Assembly: GCA_014190235.1 (NCBI GenBank)
Contig: BJGC01000002.1
Span: 1-64,000, forward strand
Source of the DNA: Actinomycetes bacterium
Lineage (GTDB): Bacteria > Actinomycetota > Acidimicrobiia > Acidimicrobiales > Ilumatobacteraceae
Direction of reading: 5' to 3'
DNA: 64,000 bases
Part shown: positions 61,671 through 64,000 of the stretch, one piece after another
How the letters are laid out: each line of letters starts with the position of its first letter
Position numbering within the stretch: the first letter of the stretch is position 1
Notes under the pieces: generated by a model
The model's database searches: none
What the model was told of the DNA's origin: nothing
The model's input: the letters and a program-made list of their open reading frames with translations, nothing else
Program-made: the position numbers and the translations under genes

Positions 61671-63785
61671 TCAGCGAGTTAATCCTCCGACATTCTCGTA
61701 CACATCGCGGCCATTGTCTTTGGTGTGAAGCAGCAGTGACACCTGATGGGGACCGGCTGTCAGCATTGTGTAATCAAGCATCACAGTGAATGGCAATGTG
61801 CCCGCCTGTGCGGCACTCAACTCATCGATGATTCCAGCAATTTTTCCGTCAATTGCGACTAATCCTTCTGCTCCTTGGGGCAACGTAGCCTTGACGTCAA
61901 TTTCTCCAACCAACAGTGCAGGAACAGTTTGTCCGACGCCAAGATTTATCTTTTTAAACATCTCAACGAACGATGAGCGCCAAGCGGTCACTGCTGTCGA
62001 TGTTTGCGTCGTCGTGACCGTCGTACCGAGCACGCCTTGTTGTGCTGCTAAGCCTGCAATACGACCTAGTACGCCATCGCGATTTATCCATTTGGCATAC
62101 CTATCGGAGCGCTCTCGCACCATCGAGAAAGAACTTGCAATCTCCGTCGAGTTCTTTGTGGTGGTCACCTTGCGTTTTTCGCGCACGGGGCACGAATTAA
62201 CCAGCGATGCTCCCTCCATCTCTACGCTCGTTGCCACGCCAGAGATTTCCATGATTGTGGGGAGCAGATCCAAATTAGTCACTGCGCAGTCATCGATAGC
62301 ACCCAAAGATTGCTGTGGCATTTTGACGAACATAGGTATTGTAAATAGATCTGTCACCTGACCGGCATCCGTAAAATCTGTTGTTCTCTTCATGAGTCCT
62401 GGCTCAAAAGAGATTCCGTGATCGGCAGTGATGACAATAAGCGATTTATCCCAAATACCTGCTTTTTCCATACGCCTCATCAGGCTAGAAATCATGGCAT
62501 CGACTCCGCCTAATTGGTAGAGATACTTTTGATAATCAGTTCGTGCACTAATTCCTTCAGGTGGATTCAAATCCCCCAGGTATTCAGTCGCGGTATTTGC
62601 CCGTAAATCTGGCAACATCACCCACGGCCGATGAGGAGTTAGTAGGTGCAAGATTGTTGCAGTGTTGCGCGGATCAGCAATCATGCGGTCAATTGCATCG
62701 TTATACATTTTTAATTGAAAAAATGGTCCGCCCTCTTTGACCATGTTGAATTTGTCATTTGCTTTGACTTTGGGACCAGATGGCTCATCCATCGATGAGC
62801 CATTGCCAACAGAGAACTTCCCCCATGATTGACCGATGACAGGCAATTTATTACGAGTCCCCTGCGGTAGTACCCGGTGCCCAAATACAACACTTGCGTC
62901 CTTCAGAAAGGTTCTCAGTCGAGTTGCATTTAATCGTTCAAGATCTGTGGGATTTGCAGAAGCACACGTGTTGATCGGACAAAGAGACGTCACAGACTCA
63001 TAACCATTAATCGGATAAGTGCGTTGCAACATTGTAAAAATATTGTTCGGGTGTACGGATAAAAAGGGTTGATCTCCGCGTTTGGGAATTTTTGAAGCAA
63101 AAATAGCAGGAACAGCCTGAGTTGTATGTTGGCTTACGGCGAGTGCATTTCGGTGCCATGTGCTTTTGCTTGCGAGCCTTGCGAAACCGGGGAACCTTTG
63201 TGCATTGATATTGCCCTCTCCATCAAGTAGAGCAAAAAGTGGAGACTCGTCAAAGACGATGAGCACTATGGGTGTATTTGGATTATTTGAATTCGACGCC
63301 ACGACCTCACCGGTTGAGCCACTAAATACGGGACGGATTTGCACGACAAACACAGCCATGAGCAACGGCGCAAGTGCTGAAATATATGAAACAAAAGTCC
63401 GCACACCTCGCCATCGATGAAGAGCCGTTGTGATGCCGAATCCAATCCCAGCAGACACGATAAATGCCACTACGTCTATTGACAGGCCGATTTGACGAGT
63501 GATCGCAAGTCCAAAGATTGTGCCAAGCAGCCCCACAAGGCATCGATGCACCAGATCAAGAGCCCCGCGACGAATAAAACCAATCAGCACTTCAGTAGCG
63601 ACAGCAATTAGCGTCGGCAATACTGCGACCATAAAGAGAAAAATCGCAACTTCAATCTCGCTCACCTTTGCTGTAGCAAAAATCGGCAAATTTCTTCCGT
63701 ACAGATCAAGTATCGGCTGTGTGATGGCAACCGTTGCTAATGCCAGCAACTCAAGGGAGTTTTTGAGGATGCCCTTTAGTGTCAT
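61671..63785 (-). CDS. Sulfatase-fold membrane transferase-like protein 3
   Basis: The 704-residue paralogue has N-terminal transmembrane segments with AITQPILDLYGRNLPIF, Asp179/Glu180 in IVFDESPLF, Thr221 in QHTTQAVPAIF, LTPHRPWVML and TADHGISFEPG. Residue order and spacing match an alkaline-phosphatase-superfamily transferase with a Thr nucleophile rather than a formylglycine sulfatase. The C-terminal domain has LPQGAEGLVAIDGKIAGI and LTAGPHQVSLLLH. Its ATG overlaps the stop of the upstream methyltransferase gene, giving the operon methyltransferase-protein 3-protein 2. A role in lipid-linked surface polymer modification is inference. Confidence 0.85.
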   Translation of the reverse strand: MTLKGILKNSLELLALATVAITQPILDLYGRNLPIFATAKVSEIEVAIFLFMVAVLPTLIAVATEVLIGFIRRGALDLVHRCLVGLLGTIFGLAITRQIGLSIDVVAFIVSAGIGFGITTALHRWRGVRTFVSYISALAPLLMAVFVVQIRPVFSGSTGEVVASNSNNPNTPIVLIVFDESPLFALLDGEGNINAQRFPGFARLASKSTWHRNALAVSQHTTQAVPAIFASKIPKRGDQPFLSVHPNNIFTMLQRTYPINGYESVTSLCPINTCASANPTDLERLNATRLRTFLKDASVVFGHRVLPQGTRNKLPVIGQSWGKFSVGNGSSMDEPSGPKVKANDKFNMVKEGGPFFQLKMYNDAIDRMIADPRNTATILHLLTPHRPWVMLPDLRANTATEYLGDLNPPEGISARTDYQKYLYQLGGVDAMISSLMRRMEKAGIWDKSLIVITADHGISFEPGLMKRTTDFTDAGQVTDLFTIPMFVKMPQQSLGAIDDCAVTNLDLLPTIMEISGVATSVEMEGASLVNSCPVREKRKVTTTKNSTEIASSFSMVRERSDRYAKWINRDGVLGRIAGLAAQQGVLGTTVTTTQTSTAVTAWRSSFVEMFKKINLGVGQTVPALLVGEIDVKATLPQGAEGLVAIDGKIAGIIDELSAAQAGTLPFTVMLDYTMLTAGPHQVSLLLHTKDNGRDVYENVGGLTR

Positions 63786-64000
63786 GTTCGTCGTGTGACG
63801 TGAAATATCGTTCGAGTTCCTCCGGCCAAGAGCATCTTCGTGCGCACATCAAATCGCTCGCCGAGCAACTTCTCAAAAGTCTCCAGATTGAAGTCATCGT
63901 GGATTCCATCGCGCTTGTTGCGCAGCAACGTCTTAACCATCGGATCATCAACATGAGGCATTTCGATGACTAGCTCTGGCGTGATGTCGCGCAATAAGTC
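63782..64000 (-). CDS. Class I SAM-dependent methyltransferase, C-terminal part
   Basis: Only the last 72 residues are inside the window; the frame continues past its end. LLRDITPELVIEMPHVDDPMV followed by KTLLRNKRDGIHDDFN, then FEKLLGERFDV and a Gly-Gly-Thr-Arg-Thr near the end, match the tail of a class I methyltransferase branch often found with surface polysaccharide or membrane genes. The SAM-binding motif lies outside. It is coupled by ATGA overlap to sulfatase-fold protein 3. Confidence 0.7.
   Translation of the reverse strand, partial: DLLRDITPELVIEMPHVDDPMVKTLLRNKRDGIHDDFNLETFEKLLGERFDVRTKMLLAGGTRTIFHVTRRT

Noticed and set aside
1-64000. CRISPR arrays, insertion sequences, prophage or integron sites
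   Set aside because: No regular direct repeats, transposase, integrase or phage structural genes were seen.

Overview
The window reads as chromosome of an actinobacterium, most likely a member of the Acidimicrobiia (for example the Ilumatobacter-like plankton). Supporting signs are a PdtaR-type ANTAR response regulator, the recO/uppS/glyS/era and phoH-ybeY-corC gene neighbourhoods typical of Actinobacteria, an F420-type luciferase-like oxidoreductase, a menaquinone pathway, frequent GTG/TTG starts and a base composition that looks near balanced by eye. A dedicated trpF is present, unlike in many other actinobacteria. The class assignment is inference. Genes are very tightly packed: most neighbours overlap by ATGA/GTGA, and several tail-to-tail pairs share their stop codons.

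Layout. 1-4.2 kb: end of a SurE-like lipoprotein, polA, a PdtaR regulator with a small coiled-coil partner, and tRNA-Leu(CAA). 4.3-10.2 kb: type II fatty acid synthesis (fabD-fabH-fabG-acpP-fabF, with fabZ on the other strand after a peroxiredoxin). 10.2-14 kb: trpC-trpF-trpB-trpA. 14-20.3 kb: housekeeping block of glyS, recO, a degenerate cis-prenyltransferase-like protein, uppS, a DinG-type helicase and era. 20.3-26.4 kb: acyl-CoA module with two AMP-forming ligases, a MaoC hydratase, an F420-type oxidoreductase and an acyl-CoA dehydrogenase. 26.5-33.6 kb: menaquinone genes menG, menF, menD, menH, menA and menE, with a DsbA-like thioredoxin fold protein among them. 33.6-38 kb: two SDRs, then corC-like, ybeY and phoH. 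38-45.6 kb: a membrane GGDEF-EAL protein and envelope-type genes (a sulfatase-fold membrane protein, a secreted SGNH hydrolase, half of a phosphatidylcholine synthase-like protein). 45.6-58.3 kb: accessory catabolic region with an arylsulfatase, a DUF1330-like protein, TetR, haloalkane dehalogenase, a diiron desaturase-like protein, two lone PEP-utiliser (dikinase) fragments and four SDRs. 58.3-64 kb: trhO, tRNA-Cys(GCA), two more sulfatase-fold membrane proteins and the end of a methyltransferase gene.

Main discovery candidate. The UppS at 16841-17527 keeps the catalytic Asp and the RTSGE motif but has lost the C-terminal RxG motif and the Glu of the usual YSE motif. The divergently transcribed protein at 16116-16772 is a UppS-fold protein that has lost the catalytic Asp and RTSGE but keeps YSE and ends in RRFGG. 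This complementary loss matches the eukaryotic DHDDS/NgBR (Rer2/Nus1) heteromer and suggests a bacterial two-subunit undecaprenyl diphosphate synthase. Other notable points are a FabD with a lysine-less lipoyl-like C-terminal domain, dikinase halves without any ATP-grasp partner, and three paralogous membrane transferases with a Thr nucleophile and a shared C-terminal domain. No CRISPR array, insertion sequence, rRNA or phage gene was seen, and no gap longer than 300 bases lacks a gene.
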